A DNA stretch of 64,000 nt, taken from assembly GCA_022842595.1 (NCBI GenBank), contig JALHPF010000016.1, positions 59,110 to 123,109 on the forward strand, read 5' to 3'. Shown here in pieces: positions 43,906 through 53,933 of the stretch (positions are counted from its first letter, which is position 1; each line of letters begins with the position of its first letter). The DNA comes from Rubrivivax sp. (lineage in GTDB: Bacteria; Pseudomonadota; Gammaproteobacteria; Burkholderiales; Burkholderiaceae_C). Position numbers and translations under genes: made by a program. The notes under the pieces are model-generated. The model made no database searches, had not been told where the DNA came from, and saw only the letters and a program-made list of their open reading frames with translations.

Positions 43906-46701
43906 TCACCACCCTGCCTGGACGGTGAAGCCTGCCCAGAAGTACGGGTGCGGCCAGCTTTTCCGGACCTCGAGCTGGGCGCGCTGGAGCGCGGCGGCGC
44001 AGCCCGTGCCTGCGGCCAGTGCGCGGTAGAAGGCGGCCATGAACTGCTCGGTGACGCTGTCGTCCACCGGCCACAACGCGGCCACCACGCGCGCCGCGCC
44101 GGCCAGCATGAAGGCCCGCACCAGGCCCAGCATCTCGTCGCCCTGGCCTTGTTCCGCCAGGCCGGTTTCGCAGGCGCTCAACACCACCACCGCCGGCTTC
44201 AACCGCAGGCCCTGGAGCCATTCGGCGGTGATCGCGCCGTCGCGCAGGTGCAGGGCCGAGAACATGGGGTTGTCGCTGCGGAACTGGGCATGGCAGGCGA
44301 GATGGATGACGTCGGCCGCCGGCGCTGCCGCGCGCACGGCGTCCAGCGTCGCCGCTTCGTCGACCAGGCAGACGCTGCCCGGGAACAAGCTGGCGACATG
44401 GCGGGCTTCAGCCCCGGCCTGGGGCAGCCGCTGCGATTCACCGACCACCAGCGCATGCCGTTCCGCCTGGCGTTCCACTGGGTTCTCGGGCGGGTGCTGC
44501 AGGGCATGCAGGGCGATGCGCGCGCTGGGTGCCATGGCCACCTGCAGGCCCGTGCCGATGTAATCGCTGCCGTCGTGCAGCGCAGCGAAGGGCAGGGCCG
44601 CCAGTTGCGCATGCGGCACCACCAGCACACGGCGGCAGCCCTGCAGGGCCTGTTCAAGCGGTGCCCACACGAGGCCGTGCACCTGCTGCAGGCGCTGAAC
44701 GGCGCGCCGCTCCAGGTGCGCCAGATGCCGCGCCACGGGGGCACTGCCGTGGCGGAAGGTGTCCATCTGGAAAAGCGCCGCCTGCACGCCGTCGACGACC
44801 TCGCGCCAGCCTGCCAGGCGCCGCACCAGCTGCACGCCGGTGCGGCGCAGCACGCAGGCGAAGAGCTCGTCGCCATCGACGCCGTATTCCACCAGGGCCT
44901 CGTCCGGCCGAAGTGCCTGCGCCAGGGCCTCCAGATCCACCGCGCCGGTACGAGCCACTTCGGGGCCGGTGTCCGGGGAAGCCAGAAGCTCGCGGCGGGC
45001 GCGCTCGAGCAGTTCGCTTTCGCAGCGGCGCAGATCGTCGGCGACGGGCTGGGAGGCGCCACCCTCTTCCTGCACCTTGCGCAGCCGGCGATACAGCCAG
45101 TTCAGGCGCGCGCGCAGCGCCGGCAGCTCGGTGTCGGCGGCGCTGGCCGCAGCGCCCGTCAGGCGTTCGCCCATCGACCGTGCACGCACCTGTTCCAGCT
45201 GCTGCAGCACGCGTTCAGGCGCGCTGGCGGCCGCTGCTTCGTCCTGCAGCGCGATGGCCAGCAATTCGCGGTAAGGCCGCAGATGGTCGGCGAGCAGGGC
45301 CTGGCGGAATTCGTCGCCCACGACAGCCTGGCGCTGTTCCTCGAAGCCGAGCACGGCGCTCTGGAATGCCAGGCGTGCGGCCGTCTGGTCGCCGCGCTGC
45401 CGCGCCACCTGGCCCAGGCCAGTGTGCGCATGCACCTGTGGCGGCAGCACCCCGAGCGCGCGCGACCGTGCCAGGCAGGCCTGGAACGCCGTGGCCGCCT
45501 GCGCCAGCTGCCCCAGCGCCAGCCAGGCCTGGGCAGCAGCGAGTTCGGCACGCAGCTGGCCTTCGGCCTGGGCCGCGAGGCCATAGCCGCGCATCGCCGC
45601 CTGAGCCAGCTGCAGGGCCTGCGCCGGGTCGCCGCCGGCGGCGGCGAGTTCGGCGCGGGCCAGGGCCACGGCGGCATCGCCGACGGGGTTGTCCTGTCCG
45701 GCAAAGAGCGCGGCGGCGCTTTGCAGGCTGGCCGAAGCGGCGTCGGCGCGCCCCAGCAAGGCGAGCGCGCGGCCTCGCTGGGCCAGCGTCCAGGCCTGCT
45801 CGGGCAGCATCTCCAGGACCGTGAAACGTGGCAGCGCGGCCTCGTACAGCGCCAGGGCTTCGGGCAGCAGGCGCAGCGCCAGGTAGGCATCGGCCAGCTG
45901 CTTTTCGGCCAGCACCAGCTGCTGTGGCATTTCCAGCTGCTCGTAGGCGCGGCGCGCACGTTCCAGCCCAGCCAGTGCCGGCTGGTAGGCGCCGCGGGCC
46001 AGTTCCAGCAGCGCGATCGACTCCTGGACGATGGCGCCCAGCACCGGCAGGCCATGGTGGCTGGCCCGCAGCCGGGCGCGTTCGTACATGCGCGCGGCCT
46101 CGTCGAAGTCGCCGAGCGCGGTGATGGCGTCGGCCACGCCGATGTCGGCCATGACCGAGTGCTGCATCTGCCCGCTGCGGGCGAACAGCACCGCGGCCTC
46201 GCGGTAGTGGCCGGCCGAAGCGGCGTAGGCGTCGCGGTGCAGGTACAGGCTGCCCAGATTCAGCCTGACCTTCGCCGCCGAGATGGTGTCGCCCTGGGCG
46301 GTGAAGACCTGCAGCGTCTGTTCGGCGCAGGCGCAGGCCTCGTCGTGCAGGCCCAGGAAGGACAGCGCCATCGTCTTCGGCACCTGGGCCTGGGCCGCGT
46401 GCAGCGGCTGGCCGATCTGCAGGAAGCCGGCGCTGGCCCGGTCGAAGCCGGCCACGGCCTCGGACATGGCCCCGCGGACGAGGTCGGCAATGCCGGCCGT
46501 CCAGGCGGCCACGGCCTGGATTTCCGGCTCGGCCGCCGCGGCGCTGGCCAGCTCGGCCAGCGCGCGCGCGTGGCCGGCCGTGGCCGCTGGGTCGTTCAGC
46601 CAGGCCGCGTAGCAGGCGGCCTTGATGGTCCAGGCCTGCTCGATGTCCGCTTGCTGGCTGGCAGGCCGCTGGGGCGGCAACGGCGGCCTGGCCTCGGCCA
46701 C
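43906..46701 (-). CDS. TPR-repeat CHAT-domain (caspase-like) protease
   Basis: A 931-aa protein. Residues about 30-560 are TPR-like helical repeats (AKVRLNLGSLYLHRDAY, AWTLAQRGRALALLGRAD and others). A basic/coiled segment follows, then a C-terminal CHAT cysteine peptidase from about 650. The catalytic dyad H804 (HLACHAQF) and C844 (LSACETG) is intact. CHAT peptidases are relatives of separase and caspases and are activated by partner proteins bound to the TPR part (family knowledge). No signal peptide or TM segment is seen, so it should act in the cytoplasm. It begins 2 bp after the small unknown protein gene. Confidence 0.92.
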   Translation of the reverse strand: MAEARPPLPPQRPASQQADIEQAWTIKAACYAAWLNDPAATAGHARALAELASAAAAEPEIQAVAAWTAGIADLVRGAMSEAVAGFDRASAGFLQIGQPLHAAQAQVPKTMALSFLGLHDEACACAEQTLQVFTAQGDTISAAKVRLNLGSLYLHRDAYAASAGHYREAAVLFARSGQMQHSVMADIGVADAITALGDFDEAARMYERARLRASHHGLPVLGAIVQESIALLELARGAYQPALAGLERARRAYEQLEMPQQLVLAEKQLADAYLALRLLPEALALYEAALPRFTVLEMLPEQAWTLAQRGRALALLGRADAASASLQSAAALFAGQDNPVGDAAVALARAELAAAGGDPAQALQLAQAAMRGYGLAAQAEGQLRAELAAAQAWLALGQLAQAATAFQACLARSRALGVLPPQVHAHTGLGQVARQRGDQTAARLAFQSAVLGFEEQRQAVVGDEFRQALLADHLRPYRELLAIALQDEAAAASAPERVLQQLEQVRARSMGERLTGAAASAADTELPALRARLNWLYRRLRKVQEEGGASQPVADDLRRCESELLERARRELLASPDTGPEVARTGAVDLEALAQALRPDEALVEYGVDGDELFACVLRRTGVQLVRRLAGWREVVDGVQAALFQMDTFRHGSAPVARHLAHLERRAVQRLQQVHGLVWAPLEQALQGCRRVLVVPHAQLAALPFAALHDGSDYIGTGLQVAMAPSARIALHALQHPPENPVERQAERHALVVGESQRLPQAGAEARHVASLFPGSVCLVDEAATLDAVRAAAPAADVIHLACHAQFRSDNPMFSALHLRDGAITAEWLQGLRLKPAVVVLSACETGLAEQGQGDEMLGLVRAFMLAGAARVVAALWPVDDSVTEQFMAAFYRALAAGTGCAAALQRAQLEVRKSWPHPYFWAGFTVQAGW

Positions 46702-46703
46702 GG

Positions 46704-47273
46704 TCAGGGGCGGCGGGCGCCCACGTCGATGGCGGGCAGCACCACGCGGTCGCCGGACAGCAGCAGTGTCAGCTGGTAGCGCCCGCCGGGCACGGCGTCC
46801 AGCCTGAAGCCGCCCAGGGCGTCGAGCGTGGCGACACGCGGTGCGCCTGGCGCTGCCGCGCTGTGCTCGCCGTCGGCGCCGGTGTCGGTTCCACCACCCG
46901 CGACGCTGACTTCGACCTGGCCTGATTCGTCGGGACCCAGGATCTGCCCGCTCAGGCTGTAGAGCCCGGCGCTGGGAACGATGCGCAGATCGATATCGCG
47001 ACCTTCTGCCGCGAACACGAGGTGGCGCGTGTCGGACGGCAGCCCGCGCACACCGGCGGCATGCGGCGCCGGGGCCCAGCTGTCGAAGCTGAGCATCGCG
47101 CGAACCAGGGCGCCGGCAGCGGAAGCCACGCCTTGCAGCGGCGTGCGCACGGGTGCGCCGGGAAACAGGGCGAGCGCGGAATTCACCATCGCTGCGGGTG
47201 CATGGCTCAGCGCCACGGCGCGCTGGACGATGCCTTCGAATTCAGCGTCGGTGAGCAGGTCGGTGGGCTTCAT
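46704..47273 (-). CDS. Protein of unknown function in the sigma-CHAT module
   Basis: A 189-aa protein not recognised as a named family. The N-terminal 60 residues are helical (LLTDAEFEGIVQRAVAL, VNSALALFPG). The C-terminal half looks like a beta-sandwich of the carboxypeptidase-regulatory type (GLYSLSGQILGPDESGQVEVSVAG, GGFRLDAVPGGRYQLTLLL). No membrane segment is visible, which argues against a classic membrane anti-sigma factor. Its position between an ECF sigma gene and the CHAT gene suggests a regulator or adaptor of one of them. Confidence 0.75.
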   Translation of the reverse strand: MKPTDLLTDAEFEGIVQRAVALSHAPAAMVNSALALFPGAPVRTPLQGVASAAGALVRAMLSFDSWAPAPHAAGVRGLPSDTRHLVFAAEGRDIDLRIVPSAGLYSLSGQILGPDESGQVEVSVAGGGTDTGADGEHSAAAPGAPRVATLDALGGFRLDAVPGGRYQLTLLLSGDRVVLPAIDVGARRP

Positions 47274-47337
47274 GGTGCGCTAGCAGGCTGGGGATGACTC
47301 TGGACAGAGCAGGCCGATGCCGCGGAAATACATGGTT

Positions 47338-47919
47338 TCATTTGACCAAACTGCGCAGTTTGCCCAGACATCGTGCCCGGGTCGGGCCGACGCTGCCGGT
47401 GGGCATGCCGAGGCGGCGGCCGACTTCGTCGTAGCCGAGTGCGCCTTCGGCGTCGTCCCGGAACACCAGCAGCAGCAGGTCGCGGCAGCGTGCGTCCATG
47501 CGGTCGAGCGCTCGTCGCACGGTTTCGACCTGCTGGAGTTCCTCCAGGGCCTCTTCGGCAATGGGCGAATCGTCGGCGACGTCGAAGGCCGGGGCGCCGT
47601 CGCCATCGCCGGCATCGTCGCTGTCCGGCGTCAGGGACACGGTGCGCTGGCCGCGCCGCCACAGCAGCAGCACCTCGCGCTTGGCGGTGGTGACGATCCA
47701 GGCCTGCAGCTTGCTGCCGTCGCGCAGCCGGGGCAGGTGTTCGACCAGGCGCGCGAACACGGTCTGGAAGAGGTCGGCGGTGCCGTGGTCGTCCAGCCCG
47801 GCGCGGCGGCCGACGGTGTAGACGAGGCGCTCGTAGCGGTGTACCAGCACCCGCCATGCCGAGGCATCGCCGTTGCGGCAGCGGGCCAGCAGGTCGAAGT
47901 CGGATTCGTCGGAGGTCAC
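47338..47919 (-). CDS. ECF-type sigma-70 family RNA polymerase sigma factor
   Basis: A 193-aa sigma factor with region 2 (ERLVYTVGRRAGLDDHGTADLFQTVFARLVEHLPRL) and region 4 (LGYDEVGRRLGMPTGSVGPTRARCLGKLRSLV), joined by an acidic linker (SDDAGDGDGAPAFDVADD). The start is a GTG at 47919. No adjacent membrane anti-sigma gene is present; the next gene, 64 bp on, encodes the small unknown protein. It most likely drives its own module in response to an unknown cue. Confidence 0.9.
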   Translation of the reverse strand: MTSDESDFDLLARCRNGDASAWRVLVHRYERLVYTVGRRAGLDDHGTADLFQTVFARLVEHLPRLRDGSKLQAWIVTTAKREVLLLWRRGQRTVSLTPDSDDAGDGDGAPAFDVADDSPIAEEALEELQQVETVRRALDRMDARCRDLLLLVFRDDAEGALGYDEVGRRLGMPTGSVGPTRARCLGKLRSLVK

Positions 47920-48032
47920 GTTCTTGGCTGCACGCTGCTTCGGCCTGCGGGTTTCAGGGTGCGGGGGCAGTCCGCGCCGATGATAGGGTTTTCAACGGCG
48001 GCGACCCGGCCGCCCGGCGGTGTGTCGCGCTG

Positions 48033-48548
48033 TCAGCGGCCGCGACGCACGCGCAGGATCTCGTCGACGATCAGGCACACCGCGCCCAGCGTGATGGCGC
48101 TGTCGGCGATGTTGAAGCTGGGGAAGTAGCCGCCCGGGAACATCGGCGCCAGGAAGTCGAAGCGGAACTGCAGGAAGTCGATCACGTGCCCGTGCAGCAG
48201 GCGGTCGACGACGTTGCCCAGCGCCCCGCCCATGATCATGCTGACGGCGAAGCAGAACAGCTTCTGGCCGGGGTTGCTGCGGATCATCCAGATGATGAAG
48301 CCCGACACCACGAGCCCCAGCCCGGTGAAGAACCAGCGCTGCCAGCCGCTGGCGCCGGCCAGGAAGCTGAAGGCTGCGCCCGGGTTGTGGGCCCGCACCA
48401 GGTTGAAGAAGCTCGTGACCGGGCGGCTGTCGCCCAGCTGGAAGTAGCCCACGATCAGCGTCTTCGTCACCTGGTCGGCCAGGATCACCACCACCGCCAG
48501 GGCCAGCCACATGGCCAGCCCGCGGGTATCGCTGCGGCCTGCTGCCAT
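48033..48548 (-). CDS. lspA: Lipoprotein signal peptidase LspA
   Basis: A 171-aa four-TM aspartyl protease of the inner membrane that removes signal peptides from prolipoproteins. The catalytic aspartates are in [13 protein letters not shown] and [24 protein letters not shown] is the conserved N-terminal motif. It follows ileS by 2 bp, the conserved ribF-ileS-lspA order. Confidence 0.97.
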   Translation of the reverse strand: MAAGRSDTRGLAMWLALAVVVILADQVTKTLIVGYFQLGDSRPVTSFFNLVRAHNPGAAFSFLAGASGWQRWFFTGLGLVVSGFIIWMIRSNPGQKLFCFAVSMIMGGALGNVVDRLLHGHVIDFLQFRFDFLAPMFPGGYFPSFNIADSAITLGAVCLIVDEILRVRRGR

Positions 48549-48550
48549 GT

Positions 48551-51523
48551 TCAGGCGCTGCGCCGGGTTTCGCCGGCGCCGAACAGGTTGCTGCTGCAGC
48601 GGCCGCAGATCGTCGGGTGTGCCGCGTCGCTGCCGACGTCGGCGCGCCAGTGCCAGCAGCGGTCGCACTTGGCGATGCCGGCGCGGCCCTGCAGGCTGCC
48701 CACCTGTACCTGCAGCGCGCTGCCCGGCAGCAGGCAGGCGGCGGAGGTGATCAGCACGAACTTCAGGTCCTCGCCCAGGCTGGCGAGCGCCGCGTGGTCC
48801 TCGGGGCCGGCCGTGATGACGACTTCGGCCTGCAGCGAGGAACCGAGCCCGCCGGTGCTGCGCAGGGCTTCGATCTCCTTGTTCACCACGTCGCGCACGG
48901 CGCGGATGCGGGCCCAGCGCACGAGCCGCTCGCTGCCGCTGTCGGCTTCGGCCAGCACGGCCGGGTCGAAACGCCAGAAGGTCTGCTCGAACAGGCTGCC
49001 TGCCTGCTGCCCATCCCCCTGCATCAGGCCCCAAGCTTCCTCGGCGGTGAAGCTGAGAAAGGGCGCCATCCAGCGCAGCATCGCGTTCGTGATCTGCCAC
49101 AGCGCCGTCTGCGCGCTGCGCCGGGCGTGCGAGCCGGCGGCGGTGGTGTAGAGCCGGTCCTTCAGAACGTCGAGATAGAACGAGCCGAGGTCTTCGCTGC
49201 AGAACACCTGGAGCTTGCCCACGACCGGATGGAACTCGTTGTCGCCATAGTGGCCGCCGGTGAAGACGCCCTTGTGGCTGTCGAAGCGGCCGGCCAGTTC
49301 GACCTGCAGTTCGGCCGCGCGCGCCAGCGCCCAGCGGTCGATGTCCAGCAGCTCGGCCACCGGCACGGCGTCCTTGCTCGCGTCGAAGTCCGAGGTGTTG
49401 GCCAGCAGGAAACGCAGCGTGTTGCGGATGCGGCGGTAGCCGTCGACGACCCGGGCCAGGATCTTGTCGTCGATGCCCAGGTCGCCCGAGTAGTCGGTCG
49501 AAGCGCACCACAGGCGGATGATCTCGGCGCCCAGCTGCTGGGTGATCTTGCCCATCTCGACGACGTTGCCCAGGCTCTTGCTCATCTTGCGGCCCTGGCC
49601 GTCGACGCTGAAGCCGTGCGTGAGCAGGCCGCGGTAGGGCGCGCGGCCTTCCAGCGCGCAGCCCAGCAGCAGGCTGCTGTGGAACCAGCCGCGGTGCTGG
49701 TCGTGGCCTTCCAGGTACAGGTCGGCCTCGGGCCCGCTGGTGTGGAAGCCGGGGTTGGCGGCGCTGCCGGCGTGGCTGCCGCGCAGCACATGGCTGAAGG
49801 TGCTGCCGCTGTCGAACCAGACGTCGAGGATGTCGGTGCTCTTGGCGTAGTCGTTCGCCTCGGTACCCAGCCAGCTGGCCGGGTCGAGCTGGCTCCAGGC
49901 CTCGACACCGCCCTGCTGCACGAGGTCGGCAGCGCGGTCCATCAGCGCCAGCGTGTCGGGGTGCAGCTCACCCGTCACCTTGTGCAGGAAGAAGGGCAAG
50001 GGCACGCCCCAGCTGCGCTGGCGGCTGATGCACCAGTCCGGCCGGCCGGCGATCATGTCGCGCAGCCGGGCGCGGCCGTTTTCCGGAAAGAAGTTCGTCT
50101 GCTCGATCGCGTCCAGCGCGGTCTGGCGCAGCGTCTTGGGTGCCTTGTCGACGGTGAAGACCCCTTCGCCCTCGTCCATGCGCACGAACCACTGCGCCGC
50201 GGCGCGGTAGATCACCGGCGTCTTGTGGCGCCAGCAATGCGGGTAGCTGTGCTGCATCTCGCTCGTGGCCAGCAGGCGCCCGGCGTTGCGAAGCGCTTCC
50301 ACGATCACCGGGTTGGCCTTCCAGATGTGCTGGCCGCCGAACAGCGGCAGCGTGGCCTCGTAGGTGCCGTTGCCCTGCACGGGGTTGAGGATGTCGTCGG
50401 CCTTCAGGCCATGGGCCAGGCAGGAATTGAAGTCCTCCACGCCATAGGCCGGCGATGAATGCACGAGGCCGGTGCCGTCGTCGGCGGTGGCGTAGTCGGC
50501 CAGGTAGACGGGCGACAGGCGGTCGTAGCCCGCATCGACATGGGCCAGGGGGTGGCGGAAGTTCAGGCCGTCCAGCTTCTGGCCCAGGGTGGTGGCCAGC
50601 ACGGTGCCGTCCAGGCCATAACGTTCCAGGCACTTCGCCACCAGATCTTCGGCCAGCAGCAGCAGGCCACGCTCGGTGTCCACGAGCGCGTAGTTCAGGG
50701 CCGGGTTCAGGTTCAGCGCCTGGTTGGCCGGCAGCGTCCACGGGGTGGTCGTCCAGATCACCGCGAAGGCGTCTTTCGTCAGCGCCGGCAGGCCGAAGGC
50801 CGCGGCCAGCCGGGCGGGCTCGGCACACAGGAAGGCCACGTCGACGGTGGTGCTCTTCTTGTCGGCGTACTCGATCTCGAATTCGGCCAGCGAAGAGCCG
50901 CAGTCGAAGCACCAGTACACCGGCTTCTGGCCGCGGTAGACGAAGCCGCGCTCGACCAGGCGCTTGAGCACGCGGATCTCGCCAGCCTCGTTGGCGAAGT
51001 CCATCGTGCGGTAGATGTGGTCCCAGTCGCCGATCACGCCCAGGCGCTTGAAGTCGGCCATCTGCTGGGCGATCTGCTGCGTGGCATAGGCGCGGCTTTT
51101 CGCCTGCACCTCGCTGCGGGGCAGGCCGCGGCCATGGTCCTTCTCGACCTGGTTCTCGATCGGCAGGCCGTGGCAGTCCCAGCCGGGCACGTAGCGCGCG
51201 TCGAAGCCGGCAAGCTGCCGGTTCTTCACGACCATGTCCTTCAGGATCTTGTTGACGGCGTGACCGATGTGCAGCTTGCCGTTGGCGTAGGGCGGGCCGT
51301 CGTGCAGCACGAACAGCGGCGCGCCGTGGCGCGCCAGGCGCAGGCGCTGGTAGACGCCACCGCCCGTGCCTTCCCAGCCCTGCAGCCAGCCCGGTTCGCG
51401 CTTGGGCAGGTCGCCGCGCATCGGGAAGGGCGTGTCGGGCAGGTTCAGCGTGCTGCGGTACTCGCCGCCAGGCGCGGCGTCGGCAGCAGCGGGCTTGGCG
51501 GGGGTGTTCACGGTTGAATTCAT
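48551..51523 (-). CDS. ileS: Isoleucyl-tRNA synthetase
   Basis: A 990-aa class I synthetase that charges tRNA-Ile. HIGH is at residues 85-88 and KMSKS at 646-650. The editing domain lies between them ([24 protein letters not shown]). The C-terminal zinc finger is [12 protein letters not shown]...CGRC. The length is normal for the bacterial type. It is preceded by a 272-bp gap from ribF in which no gene was supported. Confidence 0.98.
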   Translation of the reverse strand: MNSTVNTPAKPAAADAAPGGEYRSTLNLPDTPFPMRGDLPKREPGWLQGWEGTGGGVYQRLRLARHGAPLFVLHDGPPYANGKLHIGHAVNKILKDMVVKNRQLAGFDARYVPGWDCHGLPIENQVEKDHGRGLPRSEVQAKSRAYATQQIAQQMADFKRLGVIGDWDHIYRTMDFANEAGEIRVLKRLVERGFVYRGQKPVYWCFDCGSSLAEFEIEYADKKSTTVDVAFLCAEPARLAAAFGLPALTKDAFAVIWTTTPWTLPANQALNLNPALNYALVDTERGLLLLAEDLVAKCLERYGLDGTVLATTLGQKLDGLNFRHPLAHVDAGYDRLSPVYLADYATADDGTGLVHSSPAYGVEDFNSCLAHGLKADDILNPVQGNGTYEATLPLFGGQHIWKANPVIVEALRNAGRLLATSEMQHSYPHCWRHKTPVIYRAAAQWFVRMDEGEGVFTVDKAPKTLRQTALDAIEQTNFFPENGRARLRDMIAGRPDWCISRQRSWGVPLPFFLHKVTGELHPDTLALMDRAADLVQQGGVEAWSQLDPASWLGTEANDYAKSTDILDVWFDSGSTFSHVLRGSHAGSAANPGFHTSGPEADLYLEGHDQHRGWFHSSLLLGCALEGRAPYRGLLTHGFSVDGQGRKMSKSLGNVVEMGKITQQLGAEIIRLWCASTDYSGDLGIDDKILARVVDGYRRIRNTLRFLLANTSDFDASKDAVPVAELLDIDRWALARAAELQVELAGRFDSHKGVFTGGHYGDNEFHPVVGKLQVFCSEDLGSFYLDVLKDRLYTTAAGSHARRSAQTALWQITNAMLRWMAPFLSFTAEEAWGLMQGDGQQAGSLFEQTFWRFDPAVLAEADSGSERLVRWARIRAVRDVVNKEIEALRSTGGLGSSLQAEVVITAGPEDHAALASLGEDLKFVLITSAACLLPGSALQVQVGSLQGRAGIAKCDRCWHWRADVGSDAAHPTICGRCSSNLFGAGETRRSA

Positions 51524-51795
51524 GGCGGTGTGGCCGCGGGCGCGGCAGGCAAGGCGGAGGCGGGTGGCTTCATGCGGATGGCAGTTCCGCCGGCCAGGCT
51601 GTGGGCAAAGCCGTGAAGCCTGGCAGCGCGTGGTGCGGGCCGGTTCCGTGCTTCGGGCGCTTCAGGCGTGCGAGCGAATAATTCGGTCGCGCGTGGCCTG
51701 CCGGCGCGAGGCCGCATGCCAGCGCAGGAAGCCTGTGCCCGTGTGTTGCGGCGCCTTGTGCTCATTCATGCCGTTGATTCTATCCAAGCGCCTGG

Positions 51796-52773
51796 CTACA
51801 GGCCGAACCAGTGGCGCGCCTGCGCGGTGTCGCGTGCGATGCCTTCGCGCAAGGCGTCCAGCGACTCGTACTTCAGCTCGTCGTGCAGCTTGTGCAGCAG
51901 TTCGACGCGCAGGCAGCGGCCGTAGCCGCCGTCGATGCCCAGGCTGTCCGGCCACTGCAGGCAGTGCACTTCCAGCAGCACGCGGCCGGCTTCTTCCACC
52001 GTGGGGCGCACGCCCAGGCTGGCGACACCGGGCAGGGCCTCGCCGCCCAGGCCGTGCACCCTCACCACGAAGATGCCCATCGTCGCCGGCTTGGGGTGGC
52101 CGAAGCGCAGGTTGAGGGTGCGGAAGCCCAGCTGCCGGCCGAGCTTCTGGCCGTGGATGGCGTGTCCGGCGATGCTGTACGGCCGGCCCAGCAGCTGTTC
52201 TGCGCGGGTCATGTCGCCAGCGGCAAGTGCTTCGCGCACGGCCGAGCTCGAGACGCGCAAGCCGTGGACCTCGTAGCTCAGCATGCGCGCCACGTCGAAG
52301 CCACCGGCCGCACCGGCGGCGTCGAGCGTGGCGTAGTTGCCGGCGCGGCGTGCGCCGTAGTTGAAGTCGTCGCCGACCAGCACGTAGCGCGCGCCCAGGC
52401 CTGCCAGCAGCACGTCGTCGACGAAGGCCTGGGGCGACAGCGCGGCCAGCCGCGAATCAAAGCGCTGCACCACCACCTGGTCGATGCCGCAGCGTTCGAG
52501 TTCCGCGAGCTTGTCGCGCAGCGTGGCAATGCGCGCCGGCGCGGCCTCGGGTTTGCCGGCCAGGCGCGCGAAGTGGTCGCGCGGGTGCGGCTCGAAGGTC
52601 AGCACGGCGCTCGGCAGGCCGCGGTGGCGGGCTTCGTTGGTCAGCAGCGCCAGCATGGCCTGGTGGCCACGATGCACGCCGTCGAAGTTGCCGATGGTGA
52701 GGGCGCAGTGCCGCGGAAGAGTGCCGGCAGCACGTGCATGGGCCTGGCCCTGGAAACCGCGGAAGACACGCAT
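51796..52773 (-). CDS. ribF: Bifunctional riboflavin kinase/FAD synthetase RibF
   Basis: A 325-aa enzyme making FMN and FAD. The N-terminal nucleotidyltransferase domain has TIGNFDGVHRGHQAML; the C-terminal riboflavin kinase domain (from about 190) has GRQLGFRTLNLRFGHPKPATMGIFVVRV and GVASLGVRPTVEE. It starts 8 bp after the glycosyltransferase gene and precedes ileS-lspA. Confidence 0.97.
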   Translation of the reverse strand: MRVFRGFQGQAHARAAGTLPRHCALTIGNFDGVHRGHQAMLALLTNEARHRGLPSAVLTFEPHPRDHFARLAGKPEAAPARIATLRDKLAELERCGIDQVVVQRFDSRLAALSPQAFVDDVLLAGLGARYVLVGDDFNYGARRAGNYATLDAAGAAGGFDVARMLSYEVHGLRVSSSAVREALAAGDMTRAEQLLGRPYSIAGHAIHGQKLGRQLGFRTLNLRFGHPKPATMGIFVVRVHGLGGEALPGVASLGVRPTVEEAGRVLLEVHCLQWPDSLGIDGGYGRCLRVELLHKLHDELKYESLDALREGIARDTAQARHWFGL

Positions 52774-52781
52774 CGGCGTGA

Positions 52782-53852
52782 TTATCGCGGCGGCAGGCCC
52801 AGCAGCTGTCGATACAGGTCGAGGTAGGCGGTGGCTGCGCGGTCCCAGTCGAACTGCGCGGCGTGGGCGCGCACGGCCTCGGCCTGGCCCGGCGCGGCGG
52901 CGCGCGCCAGGCCCTGCTCGACAACGGCGCGCATCGCGGCGGGGTTGAAGTCGTCGAAGTAGTCGGCCACCGCGCCGCCGACCTCGGGCAGGCTGGTCAA
53001 GCGCGACAAGAACACCGGCTTGCCGAAATGCATGGCCTCGATCGGCGGCAACCCGAAGCCTTCAGTGAAAGACGGGAAGATGAAGCCCGTGCAATGCGCA
53101 AAGGCCCAGGCCTTCTGTGCGTCGTCGATGCCCAGGTGGAACTGCAGGTTCGGCAGCTTCACGGTGTCGCGCAGTGCCTTCGCGTCCTGGCTGGGCGGGC
53201 CGCACAGCACGAAAGTCATCTCGGGCCAGGCTCGGGCCAGTTCGATGATCGCCTGCGGGTTCTTCGATGGCGACATCCGGCTCAGGTGGTACAGGAAAGG
53301 CCGGTCGGCGCCTGCTTCCCAGCCCGGCAGCGGCGTCTGCGGCCGTCCGACGAAGCTGCGCGCACCGTTGTGGATGACCTGCAGCGGCCCCTGCCAGCCC
53401 AGGTGTTTCTGCACGTCGCCGGCGGTGTGGCGGCTGATGGCGACGATCTGGTCGGTGCGCGCCAGCAGCGCGCGCGTCCGGCGGCCATGGCGCCAGGTGG
53501 AAAAGGCGTTGCGGCCGTAGAGGTAGTTCAGGTCGTGGAAGGTCACGAGCCTGATGCGGGTGCCCACCGGCGGCTTGTTCTTGTTCAACTGGTGCAGCGA
53601 GTGCCACAGCGCATAGGGTTCGGGCTGCAGGTGGCGCAGCCGCTGCCAGCGGTTCACCGGCAGAACGCCGACATCGGGGCCGAACAACGGGCCCAGCTTT
53701 TCCTGCATGTGGAAATCGATGGCGATGTCGTATTCGGCCCGCCATTGCGGCGCCACGGCGGCGATGCGGGTGCCGATCTGCAGCGCGAATTCGCCCAGGC
53801 CGTCGTGCAGGGCACCGATGTTGCCCAGGCTGATGCCGATGCGTCGGGTCAT
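52782..53852 (-). CDS. Glycosyltransferase family 4 (mannosyltransferase-like)
   Basis: A 356-aa GT-B enzyme. FLYHLSRMSPSKNPQAIIELARAWPEMTFVLCGPP and GFIFPSFTEGFGLPPIEAMHFGKPVFLSR give the donor site with the E-X7-E glutamates. The N-terminus GISLGNIGALHDGLGEFALQI resembles mannosyl/glycosyltransferases of lipopolysaccharide or glycan pathways. It lies 8 bp before ribF, so it is probably co-transcribed with housekeeping genes. The substrate is unknown. Confidence 0.88.
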   Translation of the reverse strand: MTRRIGISLGNIGALHDGLGEFALQIGTRIAAVAPQWRAEYDIAIDFHMQEKLGPLFGPDVGVLPVNRWQRLRHLQPEPYALWHSLHQLNKNKPPVGTRIRLVTFHDLNYLYGRNAFSTWRHGRRTRALLARTDQIVAISRHTAGDVQKHLGWQGPLQVIHNGARSFVGRPQTPLPGWEAGADRPFLYHLSRMSPSKNPQAIIELARAWPEMTFVLCGPPSQDAKALRDTVKLPNLQFHLGIDDAQKAWAFAHCTGFIFPSFTEGFGLPPIEAMHFGKPVFLSRLTSLPEVGGAVADYFDDFNPAAMRAVVEQGLARAAAPGQAEAVRAHAAQFDWDRAATAYLDLYRQLLGLPPR

Positions 53853-53933
53853 GGTTCAGGGTAACAGGGTAGGGGGCGGCAACTGCGCGCGCAGTGTAGC
53901 CAGCGCTTGTGGGTCGCAGGCCACAATCGGTGC

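Noticed and set aside
51662..51769. A 35-codon frame (MNEHKAPQHTGTGFLRWH...) in the ribF-ileS gap
   Set aside because: Too short, no ribosome-binding site and no recognised family; it could be real but cannot be supported from one sequence.
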